Below are positions 6,456-6,724 of a stretch of DNA of 6,724 nt, in pieces (position 1 is the first letter of the stretch; each line of letters begins with the position of its first letter). The position numbers were made by a program, and so were the translations under genes. The stretch lies in the NCBI GenBank assembly GCA_947259675.1, contig CAMYNE010000114.1, forward strand, positions 1 through 6,724. Direction: 5' to 3'. The DNA comes from an uncultured Pirellulaceae bacterium (GTDB lineage: Bacteria > Planctomycetota > Planctomycetia > Pirellulales > Pirellulaceae). A model generated the notes under the pieces. It had not been told where the DNA came from. It ran no database searches and worked only from the letters and a program-made list of their open reading frames with translations.

Positions 6456-6724
6456 ATTCCGTTCTTGGCTTGAAGGCTTGAGTAATGTTGCACCTAGAGG
6501 AATTACGTTTGCAGGCCCGCTGAAACGTCGGACTTGATTGGAATCTGTTGACCGACACGTCTTTTTGCCGCCACGACGTAAACCTGAATTGCGTCACAGC
6601 ATGTTACTACCTTTTGGCGAGTACGAATACTTCCTCTGAGCGTATTTTTGTTAGCCCAGGCACGCGGTGTTCACGAAAAAAGATTAATGAAAATCGAACT
6701 CGACTCGGGCATTCAGTCAGACAA
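6456..6724. other. Upstream region of the minus-strand fusion gene
   Basis: No supported gene. It must contain the promoter and ribosome site of the minus-strand gene, but the Shine-Dalgarno is weak (AAGAACGGAAT just before the ATG) and I see no clear promoter. At the extreme right, a plus-strand ATG at 6687 opens a frame of 12 codons to the window end (MKIELDSGIQSD). It could be the start of a divergent gene, but there is too little sequence to support it. Confidence 0.4.

Noticed and set aside
6687..6724. Start of a divergent plus-strand gene at the right edge
   Set aside because: Only 12 codons are visible and the ribosome site is weak, so it cannot be supported from this window.

Overview
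The window looks like chromosomal DNA of a planctomycete, possibly of the Pirellulales. This is an inference from gene content: a small acidic protein ending in a 'LPLWHPEDR' segment that resembles short planctomycetal hypothetical proteins as I remember them, a very long MFS/spermidine-synthase fusion protein, a sigma54 activator, moderate GC content, and loosely packed genes with poor terminators. No rRNA, tRNA, CRISPR array, phage gene or transposase gene is visible.

Layout from left to right. Bases 1-268 are non-coding and hold repeats plus a candidate promoter for a small plus-strand gene (269-478, unknown function). After 117 bases comes a second small plus-strand gene (596-901) that matches the polyhydroxyalkanoate granule-associated family PHA_gran_rgn. 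Directly abutting its stop codon is a 175-bp foldback element (902-1076) with near-perfect terminal inverted repeats and a 4-bp CTAA direct repeat on each side. I interpret it as a small non-autonomous transposable element (MITE-like). About 410 bases without a credible gene follow, with two mutually exclusive hairpins near 1272-1319. The next gene (1487-2854) encodes a sigma54-dependent activator with AAA+ and Fis-type HTH domains. Its N-terminal receiver-like domain has lost the residues needed for phosphorylation, and its sigma54-contact loop reads GTFTGA instead of GAFTGA. After another 294-bp gap lies a membrane sterol desaturase/fatty acid hydroxylase family protein (3149-4183). It converges, with only 34 bp between stop codons, on a 745-residue minus-strand fusion of an MFS-like membrane domain and a spermidine-synthase-like domain (4218-6455). 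The last 269 bases are the upstream region of that gene.

The genes do not form an obvious single pathway. The activator has no recognisable -24/-12 promoter in the window, so its target lies elsewhere or was missed. The items most worth a second look are the MITE-like element whose target duplication contains a stop codon, the pseudo-receiver activator with the altered sigma54-contact loop, and the paired hairpins upstream of it. I see no convincing evidence of a wholly new multi-gene system.
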